DNA of 64,000 nt from Chryseobacterium fluminis. Lineage in GTDB: Bacteria; Bacteroidota; Bacteroidia; Flavobacteriales; Weeksellaceae. Location of the stretch: NCBI RefSeq assembly GCF_026314945.1, contig NZ_CP111121.1, forward strand, positions 3,596,001-3,660,000. The letters run 5' to 3'. The notes beneath the pieces are model-generated. The model made no database searches. It was given only the letters and a program-made list of their open reading frames with translations, and had not been told where the DNA came from. How positions within the stretch are numbered: position 1 is the stretch's first letter; every line of letters starts with the position of its first letter. Of the stretch, positions 1 through 9,464 are shown in pieces. The position numbers and the translations under genes were made by a program.

Positions 1-818
1 TCAATCAGGAAATCATCATGTGGTTCTTTTGCCCATCCTACATGGTCACCATCGAATTTATAAAGCTCATGATAAACATGGTTCTTTTTCAATACCGAAT
101 CCAGAATTTCTCCCTGTGAATCAGGAACCACAGCATCCTGCGTTCCGTAATAAGAAAGAGTAGGAGCAGACGTAGGACGAATCCAGTGGATAGGGCTTCC
201 GAAAGTCATTAATGAAACATCAGGCTGAACGGTTTCAGGATCTATAAGATGCTTTTCCAGAAAGGAATAGTCATCATAGTTTTTAAATCCCGCATCTGAT
301 AAATCTGCAGGCCCTACAATATTAATCACCGCTTTTACTTTCTTCTTCTTGTCCGAGTGATAAGCATAAAACATGGATAAATGTCCGCCGGCACTGTTGC
401 CGAGCAAAATAAATCTTGGCTTATAATCGAGTCTTTTTTCCAGGAATAAGATCGCCTTATGGATATCATCGGTCTGATTGGGAAGAGCGAAACGGGAGGC
501 TGAGGCCAGTCTGTAATTCATATTGGCAAAAATAGCATTAGGAAATTTCTGCATAAGAGACAAGGTGAAATACGTAAGCTGCGATTTATTACCTCCGCGC
601 CAGCCACCGCCATGAATGATAAGGAAAACATCCTGTTGTTCTTTCGGCTTATTTTTCGGCATATAAAGATCCAGCACCTGTTCGGTATCATTACCATAGT
701 GAAGGTCTTCCTGACTGGTATAAGAAATCTCTTTTCCCAGATGAATGGTTTTGTCTTTACACTGATAGAGAAGCATGAAGATGACAGAACCCCAAAATAT
801 GATTAAACTTTTTTTCAT
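1..818 (-). CDS. alpha/beta hydrolase (esterase/lipase-like), 3' end outside window
   Basis: An open frame runs from an ATG at 818 to the window edge (272 codons visible, no stop), so the C-terminus is missing. The translation starts with a hydrophobic leader ending in a Cys at residue 20 (LLYQC; an imperfect lipobox, so lipidation is uncertain). It then shows the oxyanion-hole motif HGGGW at 69-73, the nucleophile elbow GNSAGG with Ser142, a probable acid in GTQDAVVP (about residue 228) and the catalytic His in DGDHVGW (residue 259). This is the hormone-sensitive-lipase/carboxylesterase branch of alpha/beta hydrolases. The substrate cannot be told from sequence. It is probably envelope-located. 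It lies downstream of, and is read in the same direction as, the receptor-like gene ending at 901, but a terminator separates them. Confidence 0.85.
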   Translation of the reverse strand, partial: MKKSLIIFWGSVIFMLLYQCKDKTIHLGKEISYTSQEDLHYGNDTEQVLDLYMPKNKPKEQQDVFLIIHGGGWRGGNKSQLTYFTLSLMQKFPNAIFANMNYRLASASRFALPNQTDDIHKAILFLEKRLDYKPRFILLGNSAGGHLSMFYAYHSDKKKKVKAVINIVGPADLSDAGFKNYDDYSFLEKHLIDPETVQPDVSLMTFGSPIHWIRPTSAPTLSYYGTQDAVVPDSQGEILDSVLKKNHVYHELYKFDGDHVGWAKEPHDDFLI

Positions 819-828
819 AGGAATAAAG

Positions 829-856
829 ATAAAAAACTCACCGGTAAATCGGTGAG
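829..856 (-). terminator. intrinsic terminator of the receptor-like gene
   Basis: The inverted repeat CTCACCG (837-843) / CGGTGAG (850-856) is followed on the minus strand by a run of six T. It sits directly downstream of the gene ending at 901 and before the esterase start. Confidence 0.75.
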
Positions 857-900
857 CTGGTGTACAAAATAATTTATATGAATGAAGAATGATTGTGTCC

Positions 901-3189
901 TTACCTTGTTCTGTTTTTGATGGCATCTGATGCCGCGTCGATATCTCTGACTTTTTTCACTTTCTGATTCCCGAAATTGTACGTAATACTTACCGTAAGG
1001 TTTCTTCTGTACATATCGTTCTTGATATAATTGTAGTTTCCGTTATCCTGGTAGTCTTCAATTTCTACCACATTGGTTCTTAAAACATCATTTACATTAA
1101 CGGCAAATGTCCAGTCGTTCCAGTTTTTCTTGATGCTCAGGTCGAGGCTCATCAGGTCTTTCAGCATTCCCAATTCGATCTGTTGCTTGTCTACATAGAA
1201 AAAATTTACCCCCAGAAACCATGTTTTCTTTTTATCCAGACGTAACGTATTATTGCTGGTAATAACTACGCTGGTAGATTTTACTTTGTTGGTGTATACG
1301 AGCTCTTTTCCGTCGATATCCACAAAAGTATCTCCTGTTGTAGGATCTACAGCCAGCGTTCCGTTGTTAATATTATGTTGGATTCCGGCGTTGAAATTAA
1401 GGGTCAAATATTGTTTGAATAATGTTTTCTGAATTCCCAGCATGGCAGACATCTCTTGTTTATCTCCGAAATTCGTTCTGATGTACCTCAGCATATTTTG
1501 CTCACTGATCTTACCATCCAGAGATTTCACATACCCTTGCAACGGAACCTGAGTGATCTGGTCTTTTACATACGAGTGATTCAAAATAAGAAAGTAGGAG
1601 TTCTTGTACATATAGGTTAATTCCTGATTATACGTAGAGAATGCTTTTACAAAAGGATTATTTTGAGTGTAGTTATATTCTGAAATATAGTTTCTCACCG
1701 GGTTAAGTTCCCAGAAGCTCGGTCTTCTCATTCTGCTTGAGAATGAATAGGAAAGGTTGTTTTTGTCATTGATCGCATAGTTTAAGCTTAAATAGGGAAG
1801 CAGATTATTGTAATTTCTTTCAATTCTGCTATAATCAGGAGAAGAATTGTCGGACGTTCCCAGGCTATTGGTGATTTCATATCGTGCTCCTGCTTTTCCT
1901 GAAAATTTATCTGAAAATTTCTTTTCAAGCGTAACATAAGCACCGTAAATATTTTCATCGTAAACAAAATGATTGGGTGCTTCAGAATTTACAGGAGTTG
2001 GCAGAAGATTCTGGTCCTTATCTGTAAAAACAGTTGTATCGTTTTTAGTGTCGTTATCTGTTTTGGTTTTATTATAATTACCACCGACAGAAACGGTGAA
2101 ATCATTTTTAAATTTCTGGATGTAATCTAACGTTCCTGAAAAATTATTGATCACCTGAGGAATATTCTGAATGATCTGTTTTCCAATGGTGGAATAATCA
2201 TTAGACATTCCGGGTACTAAAGTTCTGTTATCAGAATACTGAAATCTTCTGTAATTCAGATAAGCTGCATTCGCATTCAGTTTACTTCCTAAAGAGTCGA
2301 GTTTTATTTCATAGTTTAAATTAACGGAGTTATTGTAATTTCGGGCATCTTCTTTATTTTGAGTTTTTGTGTACGTTGTGCTTTTCAAGCTTCCGTCTGT
2401 GTTATATTCTGTCAGAGTATTAAATAAATTAATTGTTGAATCATAACTTTTATTAGCCCACGAATTCCAGGATAAAGCTAAATTACTTTTGTCATTTAAT
2501 TGATAATCAATATTTAAATAGCCTCCGAGATTTTTATTAGGATCATCAATGTCTCCTACAGATTCATTCTTTACCAGATCTGTCCCGTTTTTCAGAACAT
2601 AACTCTGAGGCTGTATGTTTTCACCACCGCTGAGATTGGCACTGATTCCTAATTTATCTTTTCTGTAATTTACGGAGAAGCTGGCATTGCTGGAGTTGAA
2701 TTTATTCTGGCTGTTAGACATTCTCATATTTCCGCTTGTGCCGTCGCTCATTTTTTTCTTCAGTACAATATTGATGATGCCGTCTGAAGACTCCACCTGG
2801 AATTCACTGCCTGGAACCGTGATCACCTCAATTTTCTGGATATTTTCGGCAGGTGTATTTTTCAGGAACTGAACCAGAGACTCTGCATCCATATTGCTTT
2901 TTCTGCCATTAATATAAATCAGAGCATTGTTCTTCCCGGCAATTTTTAATGTTTTATCATCTGTAGAAGACAGCAGTGGGGTCTGTTTTAAAATATCGAA
3001 CGTTGTATTTCCTTTGGTCACCGGTGAAGCCGCAACATCATACACAAAACGGTCACTTTGTTTTTTGAAAATCTGTTTGGTTAAAGTAACTCCCTCAATA
3101 TTCTGTGTTTTTACAGAGTCGGATTTTTTTTCCTGAGCGAAAGTCAGTCCGCTGAAAAATAGAGCTGCGATGAGAATAGGCGTTTTCAT
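901..3189 (-). CDS. outer membrane beta-barrel / TonB-dependent-receptor-like protein
   Basis: 762 aa. Signal peptide (cleavage likely after ...GLTFAQ, residues 1-19). A plug-like region follows (about 40-150, including LIYINGRKS and a VITVPGSEFQ stretch). The remainder is a long beta-strand-rich barrel with alternating aromatic residues, as in the Bacteroidetes outer-membrane beta-barrel family (OMP_b-brl_3, often annotated as TonB-dependent receptor). Unlike most family members it has no N-terminal carboxypeptidase-regulatory domain between the signal peptide and the plug. It has a short basic C-terminal extension after the last recognisable strand (VSITYNFGN). There is no SusD-like partner or obvious ligand gene nearby, so the cargo is unknown. 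The ATG at 3189 begins a perfect signal peptide and has a good promoter upstream. Confidence 0.85.
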   Translation of the reverse strand: MKTPILIAALFFSGLTFAQEKKSDSVKTQNIEGVTLTKQIFKKQSDRFVYDVAASPVTKGNTTFDILKQTPLLSSTDDKTLKIAGKNNALIYINGRKSNMDAESLVQFLKNTPAENIQKIEVITVPGSEFQVESSDGIINIVLKKKMSDGTSGNMRMSNSQNKFNSSNASFSVNYRKDKLGISANLSGGENIQPQSYVLKNGTDLVKNESVGDIDDPNKNLGGYLNIDYQLNDKSNLALSWNSWANKSYDSTINLFNTLTEYNTDGSLKSTTYTKTQNKEDARNYNNSVNLNYEIKLDSLGSKLNANAAYLNYRRFQYSDNRTLVPGMSNDYSTIGKQIIQNIPQVINNFSGTLDYIQKFKNDFTVSVGGNYNKTKTDNDTKNDTTVFTDKDQNLLPTPVNSEAPNHFVYDENIYGAYVTLEKKFSDKFSGKAGARYEITNSLGTSDNSSPDYSRIERNYNNLLPYLSLNYAINDKNNLSYSFSSRMRRPSFWELNPVRNYISEYNYTQNNPFVKAFSTYNQELTYMYKNSYFLILNHSYVKDQITQVPLQGYVKSLDGKISEQNMLRYIRTNFGDKQEMSAMLGIQKTLFKQYLTLNFNAGIQHNINNGTLAVDPTTGDTFVDIDGKELVYTNKVKSTSVVITSNNTLRLDKKKTWFLGVNFFYVDKQQIELGMLKDLMSLDLSIKKNWNDWTFAVNVNDVLRTNVVEIEDYQDNGNYNYIKNDMYRRNLTVSITYNFGNQKVKKVRDIDAASDAIKNRTR

Positions 3190-3249
3190 GTTGTAGAGTT
3201 TTAGAGAGTTTTAATTATAATAGCTTGTATTTGTTATTATTTAACATTG

Positions 3250-3281
3250 CAAAGATATATAATTAAAACAGTATCTTGCAA
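3250..3281 (-). promoter_or_regulatory. Bacteroidetes-type promoter of the receptor-like gene
   Basis: On the minus strand TATCTTTG (3257-3250) matches the -7 consensus TAnnTTTG, with TTG 21 bases upstream. It lies about 60 bases ahead of the ATG at 3189. Confidence 0.6.
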
Positions 3282-3388
3282 TACAAAGTACTTAAAATAT
3301 TTTATAGTTTATTTTAAATGACTGATTTTCAGTATGTAAAATTTTAGCTTAAAATCTAAATACTTTGGTTTTCTTACATAATAAGACA

Positions 3389-3413
3389 ACTGTAATGGCA
3401 ATTGCATTACAGT
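3389..3413 (-). terminator. hairpin, possible terminator of the DUF3817 gene
   Basis: A perfect 9-bp inverted repeat ACTGTAATG / CATTACAGT with a 7-base loop lies 29 bases past the stop at 3442. The following T-run on the minus strand is weak, so terminator function is tentative. Confidence 0.4.
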
Positions 3414-3441
3414 AAGATTTAAATTTTGTTAAAAATAATTT

Positions 3442-3780
3442 TTATTCTCTGTCGAAACGGGCCAGTTTCTTATCGACCCAGATCGTCGCAAAAGGAAAAA
3501 AAGCAGACAATAGTGCGAAAACAAAATCTTCATCATCCCACTTATAGATTTTTCGGGCCGGAAGGCATAGCAAAAGATAAAGGGTGAAAAAAAGACCGTG
3601 CAGACTTCCGATCACGCTGATAAATATGATCGAATACAGATTTTCATCATATCGGATCCAGATCATGGCAACTCCGTATAAAAGCATGCACGAAAGTGCT
3701 TCCGCAAGACAGATCTGCTTAAACCATTTAATAAGTTTTTCCTGTGGATATCTGGAGAAAAATTGTTCGATGAAATTCAT
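3442..3780 (-). CDS. DUF3817-type small integral membrane protein
   Basis: 112 aa from the ATG at 3780. An upstream in-frame start at 3888 would overlap nadD by 35 bases and add a non-hydrophobic extension, so the internal ATG is preferred. Three hydrophobic segments are visible (about residues 18-35, 48-68 and 80-98). The order CLAEALSCMLL, then an SLHGLFFTLYLLL segment, then FATIWVDKKL is characteristic of DUF3817 inner-membrane proteins. Function is unknown for the family. It is the last gene of a recJ-nadD-DUF3817 run on the minus strand. Confidence 0.75.
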   Translation of the reverse strand: MNFIEQFFSRYPQEKLIKWFKQICLAEALSCMLLYGVAMIWIRYDENLYSIIFISVIGSLHGLFFTLYLLLCLPARKIYKWDDEDFVFALLSAFFPFATIWVDKKLARFDRE

Positions 3781-3853
3781 AATGGTTGAGTTGAAAGGTT
3801 GGGATAACAGTAGGATGATTAACTGCCGGTCCCTGATTTCTGGTTGTACAAAA

Positions 3854-4438
3854 TTACTTATAAAAGCTGCTTCCGTCCAAATATTCAAATACCTCAGGCG
3901 GGAGCATCGGTCTTACATTTTTACCCTCTTTGATCATGTTCCGGATTTCCGTCGCAGAAAGCTCGATCACCGGAGCTTTAACCAATGAAATATGATCATG
4001 CTGCAGATACTCGGAATCCGTTTTTTTACCTTCAAAAATTCTCGGATATACGATAATATGATGGTTTTTAATTAAGGTATCAGAATTCTTCCACCTGTGA
4101 AGTCCTTCAAGATTGTCTTCCCCCATGATTAAACTGAAAGAATAGTCCGGGTACTTCTCATGAAGATAGGTAAGGGTATCAATAGTATAACTGGGTTGAG
4201 GAAGTGCGAATTCTGCATTAGAAGCACGCATCTGCGGATAGTTTTTCACAGCAAGCTGCACCATATCCAGTCTGTTATGATCTTTGAGTAAAGATTTCTT
4301 GTCCTTAAAAGGATTTTGAGGACTTACCACAAACCATAACTCTTCCATATCAGAATTTTCAAGAATATAATTTGCAAGAATCAGATGTCCGATATGAATA
4401 GGATTAAAAGAACCGAAAAACAAACCTGTTTTTTTCAT
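3854..4438 (-). CDS. nadD: nicotinate-nucleotide adenylyltransferase
   Basis: 194 aa from the ATG at 4438 (MKKTGLFFGSF...). The longer start at 4471 would add 11 residues before the conserved N-terminus and overlap recJ, so it is rejected. The nucleotidyltransferase motif GSFNPIHIGH begins the Rossmann-like fold. A second signature, ELSATEIRNMIKEG, near the C-terminus is the ISSTxIR-type motif that binds the phosphates. The enzyme transfers AMP from ATP to nicotinate mononucleotide to make deamido-NAD in cytosolic NAD synthesis. It begins 13 bases after the recJ stop, suggesting cotranscription. Confidence 0.93.
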   Translation of the reverse strand: MKKTGLFFGSFNPIHIGHLILANYILENSDMEELWFVVSPQNPFKDKKSLLKDHNRLDMVQLAVKNYPQMRASNAEFALPQPSYTIDTLTYLHEKYPDYSFSLIMGEDNLEGLHRWKNSDTLIKNHHIIVYPRIFEGKKTDSEYLQHDHISLVKAPVIELSATEIRNMIKEGKNVRPMLPPEVFEYLDGSSFYK

Positions 4439-4451
4439 AACGCTTATTTTC

Positions 4452-6164
4452 TTAATCTCTGAATTTGACATCTTTAATATTGAGGTAATGCGTCACATTT
4501 CCTTTCCAGTGATTCTCTTCAAGCGTAAAAACAAGATCAAAATTTTTATTCTTAAAATCTTCTGCAAACTGTCCCAGTTTAAAACCTACACACTCAATAT
4601 TTCTCCCGGTAGCCTCCTGGCGGATATAAAATTTAAGATGATTATTGTCTTTCCCCATCGTTTTGATATAGCCCGAAAGCTTCTGATTCGTCAGAGCCAG
4701 AATAGGTTTCATATTGTGAGGTCCGAAAGGGGCCAGTTTTCTGTGGAAATTAATAAACTCCCTATTGATATCGTCCGCCTGAATCTCCGAATCGATCGTA
4801 ATGGAAGGTTCTTTTTGATGCTCCTTAAGTTTTTCAGAAACAATTCTCTCAAATTTTTCCTTAAACGCTTCAAATTTATCCTTTTCCATAGAAAGTCCGG
4901 CTGCTGCGTGATGTCCTCCGAATTTCAGAAAATACTCAGAACATAAATCAAGAGCCTCATGAACGTCAAAATCTGAAACGGATCTTGCCGAAGCAACCAT
5001 TTCCCCATTATTTCCGTCTGTGAAGACCAAAGTAGGTTTATAATACGTTTCGATTAACCTGGAAGCCACAATTCCGATCACACCTTTATTCCATTCCGGA
5101 TGATAAACGATGGTAGAATATTTGGTCTCCTGCTGTGACTCAATGATCTGATTCAATGCGGAAAGCGTAGAATTCATATCCAGTTCACGCCTTTCATCAT
5201 TTAGATTCATAATATCGTTTACAATCTGATGAGCATGCTTCAGGTTATCGGAAACCATAAGTTCAACAGCTGCTTTACCGTGGGAAATTCTTCCTGCAGC
5301 ATTGATCTTCGGGGCGATTTCAAAAACGATATTCGAAATTTCAAAGTGAGAAAGCTTATCTTCGGGAATCAGTAATCTCAATCCCAGATTCCTGGTCTTT
5401 CTGAGAATTTTTAATCCCATTTTGGCCAGAACCCTGTTTTCGCCGGTCATTGATACAATGTCGGCTGCAATAGAAATGGCAAGAAGATCGGTTAATTCAA
5501 ACAACTCCGCTTCCGGAAGTTTGTAGATTGTATTTAGACCCTGGCAAAGTTTGAATCCCACCCCGCATCCGGAAAGCTCCTTAAACGGATATCTGCAGTC
5601 CCTTCTCTTGGGATCTAGAACAGCCACGGCATTGGGAATCTCATCTCCGGGTAAATGGTGGTCACAGATGATAAAATCAATGGCCAGGCTCTGGGCATAA
5701 CTGATCATATCCAATGCTTTGATCCCGCAATCCAGAGCGATGATCAGTGAAAAGCCGTTTTCTTTAGCAAAGTCAATTCCTTCTGTTGAAATTCCATATC
5801 CTTCGGAATTTCTGTCCGGAATATAATAATCCAGGTATTTTTTCTCAACAATTTTGCTGAGGTATAAGTACATCAAAGCTACAGCTGTAGTTCCGTCTAC
5901 ATCGTAATCTCCGTATACCAGTATTTTTTCTCCATTTTCTATGGCGGTCGCAATACGCTCTACGGCTTTTTGCATGTCGGCCATTAAAAATGGATTGTGT
6001 ATATCTGTAAGATTGGGTTTGAAAAACTCTCTCGCCTTTTGATAATTGTCAATTCCTCTCAGAACGAGGAGTTTAGATTCGAAAGTTCCAAAACCAAGAG
6101 ACGAACTTAATCTGTCTACAATTTCCTCATCGGGTTCAGGCTTGTAAATCCATTTTTGACTCAT
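4452..6164 (-). CDS. recJ: single-stranded-DNA-specific exonuclease RecJ
   Basis: 570 aa from the ATG at 6164 (MSQKWIYKPEP...); a TATTTTTG promoter-like box lies just upstream, which argues against the longer start at 6203. DHH-family motifs appear in order: VYGDYDVDGTTA (motif I), LDCGIK (II), the DHH triad in IICDHHLPG (III), AADIVSMTGEN, and the C-terminal DHHA1 motif GGHHAAAGLSM. An OB-like C-terminal region follows. RecJ degrades single-stranded DNA 5' to 3' in recombination and mismatch/base-excision repair. The length is normal for the family and all metal-binding aspartates and histidines are present. Confidence 0.95.
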   Translation of the reverse strand: MSQKWIYKPEPDEEIVDRLSSSLGFGTFESKLLVLRGIDNYQKAREFFKPNLTDIHNPFLMADMQKAVERIATAIENGEKILVYGDYDVDGTTAVALMYLYLSKIVEKKYLDYYIPDRNSEGYGISTEGIDFAKENGFSLIIALDCGIKALDMISYAQSLAIDFIICDHHLPGDEIPNAVAVLDPKRRDCRYPFKELSGCGVGFKLCQGLNTIYKLPEAELFELTDLLAISIAADIVSMTGENRVLAKMGLKILRKTRNLGLRLLIPEDKLSHFEISNIVFEIAPKINAAGRISHGKAAVELMVSDNLKHAHQIVNDIMNLNDERRELDMNSTLSALNQIIESQQETKYSTIVYHPEWNKGVIGIVASRLIETYYKPTLVFTDGNNGEMVASARSVSDFDVHEALDLCSEYFLKFGGHHAAAGLSMEKDKFEAFKEKFERIVSEKLKEHQKEPSITIDSEIQADDINREFINFHRKLAPFGPHNMKPILALTNQKLSGYIKTMGKDNNHLKFYIRQEATGRNIECVGFKLGQFAEDFKNKNFDLVFTLEENHWKGNVTHYLNIKDVKFRD

Positions 6165-6244
6165 TTCACAAAAATAGGGAAAAAAAATAGCATTTGAAAT
6201 CATTAAAGCTTAAGTTTTAATTTTAAAATTGTTAAAAAAATAAT

Positions 6245-6252
6245 TATCTTCG
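6245..6252 (+). promoter_or_regulatory. -7 promoter element of the M48 protease gene
   Basis: TATCTTCG (7 of 8 matches to TAnnTTTG) lies 18 bases before the first ATG. A TTG 13 bases upstream is too close for the usual spacing, so the -33 box is uncertain. Confidence 0.45.
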
Positions 6253-6270
6253 CCGTCCAAATTCAAATTA

Positions 6271-7089
6271 ATGATTATGAAAAAAATCACCATGTGCCTG
6301 ATGATTATCGGGGCAGTACATGCTGCGAATGCACAGAAAATAAATCTGGGTAAAGCCGCAGGAATAGTTTCAAATGGAGCTAAAGCCTTAACTTTTACCA
6401 ACGCAGATGCCATCACTTTATCTAAAGAATCCGTAGAATGGATGGATAACAACAATAAAGTGGCCGGTCCCAAAGATCCGTATACAATCAGACTCAATAA
6501 ACTTTTCGGAAAACACAAAAGCCAGGACGGGCTGAATCTTAACTATAAGGTGTATCTGGTAAAAGATATCAATGCATTTGCCTGTGCTGATGGAAGTGTA
6601 AGGGTTTTTTCATCATTAATGGATATCATGACCGATGATGAATTGTTAGCCGTTATCGGTCATGAAATCGGTCACGTTAAAAACCAGGATACCAAGGATG
6701 CTATGAAATCGGCTTATCTGAAGGCTGCTGCACTGGATGCTGCCTCTTCAGCGTCGAGTACCGTCGCTACCCTGAACGACAGCCAGGTCGGAAAGATGGC
6801 CAATGCTTTCCTGGATGCCTCTCACAGTAAAAAGCAGGAATCTCAGGCCGACACGTACTCATATGACTTTATGAAAGCGAATAAGTATAATGTAGTAGGG
6901 GCCTATACAGCTTTCAAAAAACTGGCGCTCCTTTCCGAAGGAAGTGTACAGACGGGCTTTCAGAAGATGTTCAATTCTCATCCTGATAGCGAAAAACGAG
7001 CTCAGGCCATTAAAAAAAGAGCAGAGAAAGACGGTTTATGGAAGGATCCTGGAACAGTCACTATACCGAAAACGAAACTTACAAAATAA
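6271..7089 (+). CDS. M48 family metallopeptidase, exported
   Basis: 272 aa; the ATG at 6277 is an equally good start. A signal peptide ends at about ANAQ (residue 22). The zinc motif HEIGH lies at 131-135, preceded by the substrate-cleft motif NAFACADGSVRV, and the third ligand is probably the Glu in KKQESQADTYSYDF. This arrangement is that of the M48B LoiP/YggG-type periplasmic proteases, which trim or degrade damaged envelope proteins. There is no lipobox, so it is probably soluble in the periplasm. It is monocistronic, bounded by a strong terminator. Confidence 0.88.
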   Translation: MIMKKITMCLMIIGAVHAANAQKINLGKAAGIVSNGAKALTFTNADAITLSKESVEWMDNNNKVAGPKDPYTIRLNKLFGKHKSQDGLNLNYKVYLVKDINAFACADGSVRVFSSLMDIMTDDELLAVIGHEIGHVKNQDTKDAMKSAYLKAAALDAASSASSTVATLNDSQVGKMANAFLDASHSKKQESQADTYSYDFMKANKYNVVGAYTAFKKLALLSEGSVQTGFQKMFNSHPDSEKRAQAIKKRAEKDGLWKDPGTVTIPKTKLTK

Positions 7090-7125
7090 GCCATAGATAC
7101 GGATCATTCGATCTAAATTATAGGA

Positions 7126-7170
7126 ATAAAGAAAGCCATTCAGACAATTCTGAATGGCTTTCTTTATTTT
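7126..7170. terminator. strong bidirectional terminator between convergent genes
   Basis: A perfect 16-bp stem (7128-7143 pairing with 7150-7165, core AAAGCCATTCAG / CTGAATGGCTTT) with a 6-base loop lies between the M48 gene and the convergent ABC-F gene. Its A-rich and T-rich ends serve both directions. Confidence 0.9.
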
Positions 7171-7187
7171 TGATGATCAGTTAAAGA

Positions 7188-8882
<1,695 letters not shown>

Positions 8883-8928
8883 TTAAATATGGGGTATTTT
8901 TTATATATTTCATTAAAGAAATTTTAAA

Positions 8929-9387
8929 ATGAAGATTGAAAAAACAGTTAATATATTTAACAGGAGAGCCAGATTCGAATACGAAATTATCGAAGAGACA
9001 GAGGCTGGTATGGTTCTTACCGGTACAGAAATAAAATCTTTACGCTCTTCGAAAGCATCTATTACGGAAGCTTTCTGTCAGTTTATTGATGGGGAACTAT
9101 ACATTATTAATATGATGATCGACGAATATAAATTGGGGACATTTTATAATCATAAAACAAAAAGGGAACGGAAATTGCTGTTGCACAAAAAAGAGTTGCA
9201 GAAACTTGAAAAGAAATTAAAAGATGCCGGTAATACGATTATACCCTTAAAATTATATATCAATGACAGGGGCAAAGCTAAAGTGTTAATCGCCCTGGGA
9301 AGGGGAAAAAAGCTTTTCGATAAAAGGGAGAGCATCAAAGATAGGGAAAGCAAACGTAACCTGGACAGAATATTAAAGAAAAGTTAA
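8929..9387 (+). CDS. smpB: SsrA-binding protein SmpB
   Basis: 152 aa, the usual length. The N-terminal beta-barrel shows FEYEIIEETEAGMVLTGTEIKSLR, with the family's TGxEIKSLR tmRNA-contact motif. The basic C-terminal tail contains GRGKKLFDKRESIKDRE, matching the conserved KxxxDKRxxxKxRD segment that reads into the mRNA path of stalled ribosomes. SmpB escorts tmRNA in trans-translation. No tmRNA gene is visible in the window. It stands alone between the divergent ABC-F gene and the ompA-like gene. Confidence 0.97.
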   Translation: MKIEKTVNIFNRRARFEYEIIEETEAGMVLTGTEIKSLRSSKASITEAFCQFIDGELYIINMMIDEYKLGTFYNHKTKRERKLLLHKKELQKLEKKLKDAGNTIIPLKLYINDRGKAKVLIALGRGKKLFDKRESIKDRESKRNLDRILKKS

Positions 9388-9403
9388 AAATCATTTGAAA
9401 AAC

Positions 9404-9435
9404 TTTGTATATAAAGAAAAATTATATTTATTTTG
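9404..9435 (+). promoter_or_regulatory. promoter of the OmpA-like gene
   Basis: TTTG (9404-9407) lies 21 bases before TATTTTG (9429-9435), close to the TTTG-N19-TAnnTTTG consensus with one base missing in the -7 box. It is about 30 bases before the ATG. Confidence 0.5.
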
Positions 9436-9464
9436 CATTATCAATTATTTAATCATTTAATTCT

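Noticed and set aside
3854..3888. Overlap of a longer DUF3817 ORF (start at 3888) with nadD
   Set aside because: The shorter ATG at 3780 starts the conserved membrane protein sequence and removes the overlap.
8889..8927. 12-codon ORF (MGYFLYISLKKF) just upstream of smpB
   Set aside because: Nothing in its codons relates to smpB function, and it is short enough to be chance in AT-rich DNA.
9150..9353. Minus-strand open frame inside smpB
   Set aside because: It lies wholly within the clear smpB gene and has no promoter or family match.
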